Shown: one piece after another, positions 34,941 through 45,116 of the stretch | Numbering within the stretch: the first letter of the stretch is position 1 | How the letters are laid out: each line of letters begins with the position of its first letter | Assembly (NCBI RefSeq): GCF_025642155.1 | Contig: NZ_CP106798.1 | Location: 2,852,001 to 2,916,000 of the forward strand | DNA length: 64,000 nucleotides | Direction: 5' to 3' | From: Streptomyces sp. HUAS 15-9 | GTDB lineage: Bacteria; Actinomycetota; Actinomycetes; Streptomycetales; Streptomycetaceae | Made by a program: the position numbers and the translations under genes | Notes under the pieces: model-generated | The model's database searches: none | Told to the model about the DNA's origin: nothing | Seen by the model: the letters and a program-made list of their open reading frames with translations, nothing else

Positions 34941-35037
34941 CCCTCTCCCTTACGGAACGGCGTCCCGATGCGGGACGGTGACCGTTGTCGGTCACATGCT
35001 CCCCGCCGACACCCGTTCCGACTCCCGACGCGCCTAG

Positions 35038-35220
35038 GGGGTGTCGTTTGGATCATCCCGGCGTCGCGGGGTCTGGCACGCCCATCTGCCGCGTTGTCGT
35101 CACTCGCCGACGCTCCGCGTCGACTCCCTCCTCCGCCTTGCAGCTGCACGCACCAGACCCCGCTCGGGGTCGGCCAGCCCGCACCGTTCGTCACGGCCGA
35201 CCTGATCCAAACGACACCCC
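35038..35220. mobile_element. 183-bp MITE with IS5-like ends
   Basis: Perfect terminal inverted repeats start GGGGTGTCGTTTGGATCA and end TGATCCAAACGACACCCC, flanked by CTAG on both sides (35034-35037 and 35221-35224), a YTAR target duplication typical of the IS5 group. Inside are a second pair of 11-bp inverted repeats, GCGGGGTCTGG (35066-35076) and CCAGACCCCGC (35153-35163). It has no coding capacity. It sits between the sialidase promoter and the end of the response regulator gene. Confidence 0.88.
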
Positions 35221-35227
35221 CTAGCCG

Positions 35228-35893
35228 TCAGCCGTTCCCCGGAACGATCAGGCCCGACTCGTACGCCACGACGACGAGTTGCGCCCTGTCCCTCGCGCCC
35301 AGCTTGCCCATGATGCGGCTGACGTGGGTCTTGGCCGTCAGCGGGCTCAGGCCCAGGGCCTCGGCGATCTCGGTGTTGTTGAGGCCGCGGGCCACCAGTG
35401 CCAGCACCTCGCGCTCCCGCTCGGAGAGGCATTCCGGTCCGGCCGTGGACGGCGCCGACGGGCTGCGCAGGAAGCGTTCGATCAGCCGGGCCGTCGGGCC
35501 CGGGGAGAGCAGGGCCTCGCCCGCGGCCACCGTGCGGATGGCGTCGAGAAGTTCCGCCGGACGGGTGTCCTTCACCAGGAAGCCGGACGCGCCGGCGCGC
35601 AGCGCCTCCACGATGTTCTCGTCGGTGTCGTAGGTGGTCAGGACGAGGACCCGCACCCCGGCCAGGTCCTCGGCCTCGGCGATGAGCCGGGTGGCCTCGA
35701 TGCCGTCGAGGTCGGGCATGCGGATGTCCATGACGACGAGGTCGGCGCGCTGTCGGCGGGCCAGCTCCACGGCCTCCCGGCCGGTGCCAGCCTGCCCGAC
35801 GACCTCCATGTCCTTCGCGGACTCGACGAGCATGGCGAAGGCGGCCCGGACGAGGGTCTGGTCGTCGGCGAGCAGGACGCGGATGGCGCTCAT
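35228..35893 (-). CDS. NarL/FixJ-type response regulator
   Basis: 221 residues. Receiver domain with LLADDQTLVR, phospho-acceptor Asp in VVMDIRMPDLDG and the conserved Lys in LVKDTRPAEL. C-terminal LuxR-type HTH (LSEREREVLALVARGLNNTEIAEALGLSPLTAKTHVSRIMGKLGA). It overlaps the kinase gene by 4 bases. Target genes are unknown; the nearby MMPL exporter is a candidate. Confidence 0.95.
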   Translation of the reverse strand: MSAIRVLLADDQTLVRAAFAMLVESAKDMEVVGQAGTGREAVELARRQRADLVVMDIRMPDLDGIEATRLIAEAEDLAGVRVLVLTTYDTDENIVEALRAGASGFLVKDTRPAELLDAIRTVAAGEALLSPGPTARLIERFLRSPSAPSTAGPECLSEREREVLALVARGLNNTEIAEALGLSPLTAKTHVSRIMGKLGARDRAQLVVVAYESGLIVPGNG

Positions 35894-36903
35894 CCGGCTC
35901 CCTCCAGAGGCAGTTCCGCGGTCACCTCGAAGCCCTTCCCGTCCGCCCGGGGCCCGGCCTCCACCGTGCCGCCCACGCTGCGCGCCCGTTCCCGCATCCC
36001 GACCAGGCCGAGGCCGGGGGCGCCGGCCGCCGCGCCCGTGCCGTCGTCGGTAACCCGGACCCGCAGGGCGCCGTCCGACTCGTCCACGCTCACCCGCACG
36101 GACAGGTCGTCCCGCCCGCCGTGCCGTACCGCGTTGGTGAGCGCCTCCTGCACGATGCGGTAGGCGGCCGCGCCGACGGCGGGCGGCGGATCACCGGCCC
36201 GTACCGTCAGCTCCGTCTTCGCCCCCGCCGCCCGCGCGGTCGCCGCGAGGTCCGGCAGGCCGTGCAGGCCGGGCAGGGGGCCGCGGGTGTCCGGCGAGGC
36301 GTGGTCGCCGTCGCGCAGGACCTCCAGGGTCGTACGGATCTCACCGCGGGCCGTGCGGCAGGTCTCGGCGATGTCGTCGAGGGCCTTGGCGACGGCCTCG
36401 CGGTCCAGCCGCGTCGGGTCGGCGGCGAGGACATGCGCGGCGACCGAGGTCTGGACGCCGATCAGGGTGATGCTGTGGGCGAGGAGGTCGTGCAGGTCGC
36501 GGGCGATGCGCAGGCGCTCCTCGGCCACCCGGCGGCGGGCCTCCTCCTCGCGGGTGCGCTCGGCGCGCTCGGCCCGCTCCAGGGCCGCGGCCACGTTCTC
36601 CCGGTGGACGCGGAGGTAGCTGCCGATGACGAGCATCGCGATGACCCATCCGGTGATGCGCATGCTCTCGGCGACCCCGGCCATGCCGTGGTCGATCTTC
36701 ATGATCAGCATGAGCCCGATGACGCCGGCCCCGATCGGCAGGGTGCGCCGCAGGTTCCGGGTCTCGGCCACGGTGTAGAGCGCGGCCATCGAGGCGGCGG
36801 TGGGCGCGGAGTGGTTGAAGTCGAGTTCGTGGTACGTCACGATCAGCGCGATCACCACGCACAGCACCGCCATCGGGGCCCGCCGCCGCCACACCAGCGG
36901 CAC
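35890..36903 (-). CDS. sensor histidine kinase, N-terminus apparently frameshifted
   Basis: 337 residues from GTG 36903: membrane segments, a dimerisation box RIARDLHDLLAHSITLIGVQ with the phospho-acceptor His, and an HATPase domain ending GLVGMRERARSVGG. In-frame sequence upstream of 36903 stays open to about 37171 and encodes two hydrophobic stretches typical of this family, but contains no start codon. A plausible start with SD (ATG 37118 or GTG 37109, MNLVQATLIDARP) is in another frame. A 1-base indel near 37060-37100 would join them. Confidence 0.85.
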   Translation of the reverse strand: MPLVWRRRAPMAVLCVVIALIVTYHELDFNHSAPTAASMAALYTVAETRNLRRTLPIGAGVIGLMLIMKIDHGMAGVAESMRITGWVIAMLVIGSYLRVHRENVAAALERAERAERTREEEARRRVAEERLRIARDLHDLLAHSITLIGVQTSVAAHVLAADPTRLDREAVAKALDDIAETCRTARGEIRTTLEVLRDGDHASPDTRGPLPGLHGLPDLAATARAAGAKTELTVRAGDPPPAVGAAAYRIVQEALTNAVRHGGRDDLSVRVSVDESDGALRVRVTDDGTGAAAGAPGLGLVGMRERARSVGGTVEAGPRADGKGFEVTAELPLEGAG

Positions 36904-37130
36904 ATGGGCCGAGAGCAGCAGGGTCCAGCCGAGCGCGTCCGGGTGCCGCCCGCTGCCGAGGCCGGCGGCGGCGAGGACGGACGCGACGACGGCGAGGGCG
37001 GCCGCGAGGCTCGCGTCCTGCCGCAGGGTGTCGCGGGGCGCGAACCCGAGGGCCGCGCGGATCCGCGGCCGGGACGGCCGGGCCGGGCATCGATGAGGGT
37101 TGCCTGCACGAGGTTCATCTTCCGGTAGAC

Positions 37131-37159
37131 GGGCGCCCCCGCGGCAGGCAGGGGCGCCC
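37131..37159 (-). terminator. hairpin between the MMPL and kinase genes
   Basis: GGGCGCCCC / GGGGCGCCC with an 11-base loop, between the MMPL stop at 37202 and the presumed kinase start at 37118. It suggests the two-component genes have their own promoter or depend on readthrough. Confidence 0.55.
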
Positions 37160-37201
37160 GGTTCTTCGGCTCAGGTGCTTCAGCTCACTGGTTCCGTTGC
37201 T

Positions 37202-39277
37202 TCAGCTCACCAGCTCCGGCGCGGTTCGTGACGGTACCGGGTCCGGTGTCCGCGACAGCCGACCCGGCCACCACACGCGCCGCCCCAGCGCCACGCTCGC
37301 GCTGGTCACCAGGTAGGTCCGGACGAGGAAGGTGTCCAGCAGCACGCCGACCGAGATGACGAAGCCGAGTTCGACGAGCGGGACCAGGCCCATGTTGGTC
37401 AGTACCGCGAAGGTGGCCGCCAGGACGAGACCCGCGGAGGCGATCACCCCGCCGGTGGTGCGCAGCGCGGTCAGCGCGGCGGCGGCCGGTTCGGCGCCGT
37501 TCAGCGACTCCTCCCGCATGCGGTGCATGAGGAAGATGCCGTAGTCGACGCCGAGGGCGACGAGGAACACGAAGGACAGCAGTCCGAGGCCGGGGTCCGT
37601 GCCGTTGAGGCCGAACAGCGGCTCGAAGACCAGCCCGCCGATGCCGAGCGCCGCGCCCCACACCGCGACCACGGCGGTCACCAGGATCAGCGGCGCGACC
37701 AGGGAGCGCAGCAGGGCGACGAGGATCAGCAGGACGGAGAGGAGGACGATCGGCACGACGACGAGCCGGTCGCGGGCGTTGGTGTCCTCCAGGTCGATCT
37801 GCTGGGCGCTGGGTCCGCCGACGTAGGAGCCCTTGAGGGTGTGCCGGAGGTCCTTGATGGTGGCGGTCTCGGCCGCGGACTGGGGCGGTGCCGCGGCGAT
37901 GACGGAGATCTCGGTCCAGCCGCCGCCTGTGCGGGCCCGCTGTGCGCTCGCGACTCCGTGGGTGTCGCGGGCCGCTGCCAGGGTGGCGTCGGCGCGGTCC
38001 GTCGGGGTGATGACGTCGATGGGCTGGGCGGACCGTTCGGGGTAGGCCTTGGCGAGGGTCTCCATGGCGACGACGGAGTCGGGCTTGTCGATGAAGCTGT
38101 CCTGCTGTTTGACCGTGCCGGGCAGGTTCAGGGTGCCCAGCGCGAGCGCGCCGAGCAGGACGGCTCCCGCGGCCAGGACGGTGCGCGGGCGGCGCCCGGC
38201 GGAGCTGCCCATCGCGGCGAACAGCGACCGGCGGGCCTTGGGCGTGCTGCCGTAGGCGGGCACCAGCGGCCAGAACACCCGGCGGCCCAGCAGGACGAGG
38301 ACGGCGGGCAGGAGGGTCAGCATGGCGGCGAGGGCGCACAGCACCCCGACGGTCCCGAGCGGGCCCATGCCACGGCTGGAGTTGAGATCGGCGGCGAGCA
38401 GGCACAGCAGTCCGGCGGCCACCGTGCCCGAGGAGGCGAGAACGGCGGGCCCGCAGCCGCGCAGCGCGGCTCTCATCGCGTCGTACGGCCGCTCGTGGCG
38501 CCGCAGCTCCTCCCGGTACCGGGAGACGAGCAGCAGGGCGTAGTCGGTGCCGGCGCCGAAGACGAGGATGGTCATCACGCCCTGGCTCTGGCCCGAGACG
38601 GTGGTGCCGAAGGCCTGGTTGAGGCCGTAGGCCACGCCCATGGACAGGAAGTCGGCGGTGGCGGCGACGACCAGCGGGACCAGCCACAGCAGGGGGCTGC
38701 GGTAGATGAGGATCAGCAGGACGGCGACGACGGCGACCGTGGTGTAGAGCAGGGGTCCGCCGAGCGAGTCGTAGACCTTGCCCGCGTCCGTGGCCAGGGC
38801 GCTCGGGCCGCCGACGTCGACGGTCAGTCCGTCCCGGTCGTGGGCGACCCGGCGGACGTCCTCGACGAGGGCGTCGCGCTTCTTCTCGTCGGTGCCGGGC
38901 TCGTTGCTGGTCACCGGGTACATGAGGGTGGTGCCGTCCTTGGCCGGGATCCCTCGCGGGGTGCCGGTCAGTGTGTGCTGTCCGGCGATCGTGGCGATCT
39001 GCTTGCCGGCCGTGGCGCGGTCGGCGGCGGTGAGGCCGCCGTCGCGGTGGTAGACGAGGACGAGTTCGGTGGTCTCGCCGCCGGGCAGGCGGTCCTGGAT
39101 CTTCGCGACCTGGGTGGAGTCGGCGTTCGCCGGCAGGTAGTCGGTGACCCGGTTGCGCTGGACGTCGGCGAGTTTCGAGGCGAACGGCGAGGTGACGGCC
39201 AGGACGCCGATCCACAGCGCGATCAGCAGCCAGGGGATGGCGCGTCGTCCTGTGCGTGTCGTTTCTGCGGCCCCCAT
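37202..39277 (-). CDS. MMPL-family (RND-type) membrane transporter
   Basis: 691 residues, about 12 membrane segments in two halves (SFGAGTDYALLLVSRYREELR and ALGVDYGIFLMHRMREE carry the conserved intramembrane Asp/Tyr pairs) with two extracytoplasmic domains. The family exports lipids and other hydrophobic molecules using the proton gradient. It lies upstream of the two-component genes on the same strand. Confidence 0.92.
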   Translation of the reverse strand: MGAAETTRTGRRAIPWLLIALWIGVLAVTSPFASKLADVQRNRVTDYLPANADSTQVAKIQDRLPGGETTELVLVYHRDGGLTAADRATAGKQIATIAGQHTLTGTPRGIPAKDGTTLMYPVTSNEPGTDEKKRDALVEDVRRVAHDRDGLTVDVGGPSALATDAGKVYDSLGGPLLYTTVAVVAVLLILIYRSPLLWLVPLVVAATADFLSMGVAYGLNQAFGTTVSGQSQGVMTILVFGAGTDYALLLVSRYREELRRHERPYDAMRAALRGCGPAVLASSGTVAAGLLCLLAADLNSSRGMGPLGTVGVLCALAAMLTLLPAVLVLLGRRVFWPLVPAYGSTPKARRSLFAAMGSSAGRRPRTVLAAGAVLLGALALGTLNLPGTVKQQDSFIDKPDSVVAMETLAKAYPERSAQPIDVITPTDRADATLAAARDTHGVASAQRARTGGGWTEISVIAAAPPQSAAETATIKDLRHTLKGSYVGGPSAQQIDLEDTNARDRLVVVPIVLLSVLLILVALLRSLVAPLILVTAVVAVWGAALGIGGLVFEPLFGLNGTDPGLGLLSFVFLVALGVDYGIFLMHRMREESLNGAEPAAAALTALRTTGGVIASAGLVLAATFAVLTNMGLVPLVELGFVISVGVLLDTFLVRTYLVTSASVALGRRVWWPGRLSRTPDPVPSRTAPELVS

Positions 39278-39420
39278 GGTGACGGGCTCTCCCTCCGGCG
39301 CGGATGTCTGGGTATGGGCTCCAGACTTCCGGCGCCGGGGGCGGGATTCGTCGCGCGGGAGGGCGAGTTCGGGGGTACTGCGACGGGTGACCGGGGGGCG
39401 TGACTACTCCCCGGGGAGTA

Positions 39421-40116
39421 TCAGGACGGCGTACGCGCCGCCGCGAGGAGCCGGGTGACGTCGTCCGCGCAGATGGTGAGGGCGCCGCCGATGGTGGTGA
39501 GGACGTCGCGTTCGGCGGGCGTGTAGGGGCCGTCGGCGAGGGCGATGCGGGCGGCCTGGAGGAGGACCGACTCACGGCCGGCGGGGGCAAGGTGCGGGGC
39601 CAGCGGGTCGAGGGACTCGTGCAGCTCTATGGCCAGGCCGGCGCCGCACGGCTGGTCGTAGAGCCGCCCGGTGTCGGCGGCGAGGGCCTCGACGAGCGCG
39701 CTGAGCTGGTCCTCGGTGCAGTCCTCGAAGCCGGCGGCGCGGACCGTGCTCGCGGCGGTCTCCAGGGACGTACGGGCGCAGGCGCCGCCCGTGGCGAGGA
39801 CGGCCAGGGCGACGGTGTGCACGGCGTCGCGGAGCATCGCGGAGAAGCGGGAGGTGGTCGGATGGTCGAGGACGTCGGTGCCGAAGTGGTGGCGGCAGGC
39901 CGCGCACTCGACGACCGGTCCGGTCGCCCCGCGCGGCAGCACCGGCACGCCCAGGAGGGTGAAGCGGCGCCGGCCGGTGAGCCGCTGGTAGTTGCGGTCC
40001 CCTCCGCAGCCGGGACAGAAGAACTCGCCGTCGCCCACGGGTGTCCACGCGGTGCGGGTACCCACAAGGCGCGCAGGTTTGGTGGCACTGTCGTCTTGTC
40101 CCCGGACTGGCAGCAC
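39421..40116 (-). CDS. TerB-like protein with N-terminal zinc ribbon
   Basis: 231 residues from GTG 40116, six bases after GGAGG. The N-terminus has CPGCGGDRNYQ and CAACRHHFG, two CxxC pairs that form a zinc ribbon. The C-terminal half is a helical TerB-like (tellurite resistance) domain with RESVLLQAARIALADGPYTPAERDVLTTI. TerB-type proteins bind metals at membranes in stress complexes; no other ter gene is nearby, so the role is open. Confidence 0.82.
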   Translation of the reverse strand: MLPVRGQDDSATKPARLVGTRTAWTPVGDGEFFCPGCGGDRNYQRLTGRRRFTLLGVPVLPRGATGPVVECAACRHHFGTDVLDHPTTSRFSAMLRDAVHTVALAVLATGGACARTSLETAASTVRAAGFEDCTEDQLSALVEALAADTGRLYDQPCGAGLAIELHESLDPLAPHLAPAGRESVLLQAARIALADGPYTPAERDVLTTIGGALTICADDVTRLLAAARTPS

Positions 40117-40247
40117 GTCGCACCTCCGTAACGCCGCGGCAACATCGCCGCGCTGGCGTGATGTTAGCCACATTGTCGAGGTGGAGTCATTACCCAGTAC
40201 GAGACCTGTCCGTGACCTCCTCGTATCAGTGGCCGAGAAACGACGCC

Positions 40248-40277
40248 GCCCCGACCGCCGTGCACGGCGGTCGGGGC
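40248..40277 (-). terminator. terminator of leuA
   Basis: GCCCCGACCGCCG / CGGCGGTCGGGGC, 13 perfect pairs with a TGCA loop, 24 bases beyond the leuA stop. Confidence 0.85.
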
Positions 40278-40301
40278 AGTGAAATGCCTGGTCGGACGGG
40301 G

Positions 40302-42172
<1,871 letters not shown>

Positions 42173-42362
42173 GATGCACCGCAGCCTAGCCGAGCCGGGC
42201 CGGGTGCGCGGGCCTGTTCCAGTATGCGGGACCCGAGACGTAAATAGGACAAAACATGCGCCATACCACTCAGTGACGACGCCTGGGGGCCTTGTCCGCG
42301 TATTTCACCAATCATGGTTGCGGGTAGTGACAGCGGCATAGCACGGTGCGAAGGTGCCGGAC

Positions 42363-43433
42363 ATGACCAACCACGGGGGCTTCAAGCCCGTTTTCTGCAC
42401 GATCGTCCCGCCGCACGTCCTCGACAGGCTCGCACGGACCGAGGACCCCGCGCTCGCCCGTTCCGCTCGCCGCACCCTGGAGCGTGACGCCCTCGAGCGC
42501 ACCCGCCGACGCCTGACCACCGTCATCGGCGCCCCGGCCGTCGCCGCGCCCGCCACCGCCGAGGCCGAGAAGCCGCACCGCACCATCTACGACCTCCGGC
42601 ACGGCACCGACCTGCCCGGCACCAAGGTCCGCGCGGAGGGTGACGACCCGGGCAAGGACGCCACCGTCAACCGCGCCTACGCCGGGCTCGGCGCCACGTT
42701 CGAGCTGTACCTGAAGGCCTACGGGCGCGACTCGATCGACGGCAGCGGTCTGCCGCTGGACGCGAGCGTCCACTACGACAAGGACTACAACAACGCCTTC
42801 TGGAACGGCGAGCAGATGGTGTTCGGCGACGGGGACGGGGAGATCTTCCTCGACTTCACCATCCCGATCGACGTCATCGGCCACGAACTCACCCACGGCG
42901 TCACCCAGTACACGGCCAACCTCACCTACTTCGGCCAGCCCGGCGCGCTCAACGAGTCGCTCTCCGATGTCTTCGGCTCGCTGATCAAGCAGTACTCGCT
43001 GGGCCAGACCGCCGCGGAGGCCGACTGGCTGATCGGCGCGGGCCTGCTCGCGCCGCGCGTCACCGGCACCGCGCTGCGCTCGATGAAGGCCCCGGGCACG
43101 GCGTACGACGACGACGTCCTCGGCAAGGACCCGCAGCCCGCGACGATGGACGGCTTCGTGCGCACCGGCCGCGACAACGGCGGCGTCCACATCAACTCCG
43201 GCATCCCCAACCACGCCTTCTATCTGCTCGCCACGGCCCTCGGCGGCAACGCCTGGGAGCGGGCGGGACAGATCTGGTACGACACACTGACGAGCGGCCA
43301 GTTGAAGAAGGACGCGCTGTTCGCGGACTTCGCCACACAGACCGTCGCGGCGGCGAAGGCGCGCTACGGCGCGGGCGACGAGACGGACGCCGTCAGCAAG
43401 GCCTGGGAGCAGGTCGGGGTGCGCACCCTCTAG
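42363..43433 (+). CDS. M4-family metalloprotease, protealysin-like, without signal peptide
   Basis: 356 residues from ATG 42363, eight bases after GAAGG. VIGHELTHGVT (near residue 174) is the zinc motif, with GALNESLSDVFG supplying the third ligand, and DNGGVHINSGIPNHAFY the catalytic His region. The short N-terminal propeptide starts with PVFCTIVPPHVLDRL, as in protealysin-type precursors, rather than a thermolysin-like signal plus long propeptide. The next gene encodes an emfourin-like inhibitor. Confidence 0.94.
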   Translation: MTNHGGFKPVFCTIVPPHVLDRLARTEDPALARSARRTLERDALERTRRRLTTVIGAPAVAAPATAEAEKPHRTIYDLRHGTDLPGTKVRAEGDDPGKDATVNRAYAGLGATFELYLKAYGRDSIDGSGLPLDASVHYDKDYNNAFWNGEQMVFGDGDGEIFLDFTIPIDVIGHELTHGVTQYTANLTYFGQPGALNESLSDVFGSLIKQYSLGQTAAEADWLIGAGLLAPRVTGTALRSMKAPGTAYDDDVLGKDPQPATMDGFVRTGRDNGGVHINSGIPNHAFYLLATALGGNAWERAGQIWYDTLTSGQLKKDALFADFATQTVAAAKARYGAGDETDAVSKAWEQVGVRTL

Positions 43434-43454
43434 ATCCGTACTAGACAAAGACCC

Positions 43455-43721
43455 ATGCGTATTCAGGTGAGTCGCACGGGCGGATTCGCGGGCATCGAGC
43501 GGCATGCCGAGGTGGACACCTCGGGGCGGCCCGACGCACCCGAATGGGAGGCCCTGGCCGGGCAGGCGCTCGCCGCCGGCCGGGGCACACCGCCCCTCGG
43601 GGTGCCGGACGGCTTCAGCTACGAGATCACGGTCGACGGCAGGACCGTGTACGCGGCGGATCCCCATCTGACCCAGGACCAGCGCAGGCTGATCACCTGG
43701 GTGCTGAAGGAAGGGGCATGA
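43455..43721 (+). CDS. emfourin-like inhibitor of the M4 protease
   Basis: 88 residues beginning MRIQVSRTGGFAGIERHAEVD, the hallmark of emfourin, the slow-tight inhibitor of protealysin-like proteases. It follows the protease gene by 21 bases on the same strand, the usual arrangement for this pair, and keeps the intracellular protease in check. No signal peptide. Confidence 0.88.
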   Translation: MRIQVSRTGGFAGIERHAEVDTSGRPDAPEWEALAGQALAAGRGTPPLGVPDGFSYEITVDGRTVYAADPHLTQDQRRLITWVLKEGA

Positions 43722-43769
43722 CCCGCCGGGATCCTTGACCGCGGGTTCGCGCCTGGACGTTGACTTCCG

Positions 43770-43782
43770 TTACCGGCGGTAA
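43770..43782 (+). promoter_or_regulatory. palindrome upstream of the beta-glucosidase
   Basis: TTACCG-G-CGGTAA, a perfect 13-bp inverted repeat at the 5' end of the GH1 gene, overlapping its SD region. It could be a repressor site; the binding protein is unknown. Confidence 0.4.
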
Positions 43783-43796
43783 GGATGATCGCGCCC

Positions 43797-45116
43797 ATGG
43801 CGACGAACCCGATACCTCAGTTCCCGGCCGGATTCCTGTGGGGCGTGTCGACCTCGGCCCATCAGATCGAGGGGGCGGTGGACGAGCGCAAGCCGTCCGT
43901 GTGGGACGCGTTCACGGCGGAGCCGGGACGGGTGAAGGACGGCTCGACGGCGGCGGTGGCCTGCGACCACTACCACCGCTACCGCGAGGACGTGGCGCTC
44001 CTGGCCGGCCTGGGCGTGGACGCGTACCGTTTCTCCGTCTCCTGGCCGAGGGTGAACTCCCCGAACGGCCTGGACTTCTACGACCGCCTGGTGGACGAGC
44101 TGTGCGCGGCGGGCGTACGCCCCGTCCCGACCCTCTTCCACTGGGACCTGCCGGTTCAGTACGACTGGCTGGACCGGGACACCGCGGCGCGCTTCGCCGA
44201 GTACGTCTCGGTGGTCGCCGCCCGGCTCGGTGACCGTGTCACCAAGTGGATCACCCTCAACGAACCCGCCGAACACACCCTGCTGGGCCACGCCATCGGC
44301 GCCCACGCCCCCGGCAAGCGGCTCCTCTTCGACGCGCTCCCCGTCGCCCACCACCAGCTCCTGGCCCACGGCCTCGCGGTACGGGCGCTGCGCGCGGCCG
44401 GGGCGACGGACATCGGTATCGCCAACTCGCACGGGCCGACGTGGCCCGCCTCTCAGGAACCGGCCGACCTGGAGGCGGCGGGCTTCTACGACCTGCTACT
44501 GAACCGCCTGTTCGCCGAACCGGTAATCCTCGGTGAATACCCGGACGGAATGGGCGAGTTGATAACCGGCGACGTCCACTCGGACCTGAAGGCGATCGCC
44601 GAGCCGGTCGACTGGTACGGCATCAACTACTACGCCCCGACGAAGGTGGGCGCCCCGCAGGGCACCGACACCGAGTTCGGCGGACTGACGATCCCCTCCG
44701 AACTCCCCTTCTCCGTGCGGGAGATCGAGGGCCGCCCGCTGACCGACTTCGGCTGGCCCGTCGTCCCCGAGGGCCTCACGGAGCTGCTCACCGGCTTCCG
44801 CGACCGCTACGGCGACCGGCTCCCCCCGATCGTCATCACCGAGAACGGCTGCTCGTACGAGGGCATCGACGACCAGGACAGGATCGCCTACCTGGACGGC
44901 CATGTGCGGGCACTGCACCGGGCCCTGGAGGCCGGGGTGGACATACGCGGCTACTTCGTCTGGTCGCTGCTCGACAACTTCGAGTGGGCGGAGGGGTACG
45001 CACGCCGGTTCGGCCTCGTGCACATGGACCACGAGACGCGGACGAGGACCCCGAAGGCCTCGTACCGCTGGTTCCAGGAGATGCTGCGGGCGCAGAGACA
45101 GGGGACGCGGGGATGA
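43797..45116 (+). CDS. GH1 beta-glucosidase
   Basis: 439 residues from ATG 43797 (an ATG at 43785 is also in frame). The retaining (beta/alpha)8 enzyme has TLNEP with the acid/base E156 and ITENG with the nucleophile E349. FPAGFLWGVSTSAHQIEG is the family N-terminus. It is cytoplasmic and overlaps the following transporter gene by 4 bases, so import and hydrolysis of a beta-glucoside are coupled. Confidence 0.95.
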   Translation: MATNPIPQFPAGFLWGVSTSAHQIEGAVDERKPSVWDAFTAEPGRVKDGSTAAVACDHYHRYREDVALLAGLGVDAYRFSVSWPRVNSPNGLDFYDRLVDELCAAGVRPVPTLFHWDLPVQYDWLDRDTAARFAEYVSVVAARLGDRVTKWITLNEPAEHTLLGHAIGAHAPGKRLLFDALPVAHHQLLAHGLAVRALRAAGATDIGIANSHGPTWPASQEPADLEAAGFYDLLLNRLFAEPVILGEYPDGMGELITGDVHSDLKAIAEPVDWYGINYYAPTKVGAPQGTDTEFGGLTIPSELPFSVREIEGRPLTDFGWPVVPEGLTELLTGFRDRYGDRLPPIVITENGCSYEGIDDQDRIAYLDGHVRALHRALEAGVDIRGYFVWSLLDNFEWAEGYARRFGLVHMDHETRTRTPKASYRWFQEMLRAQRQGTRG

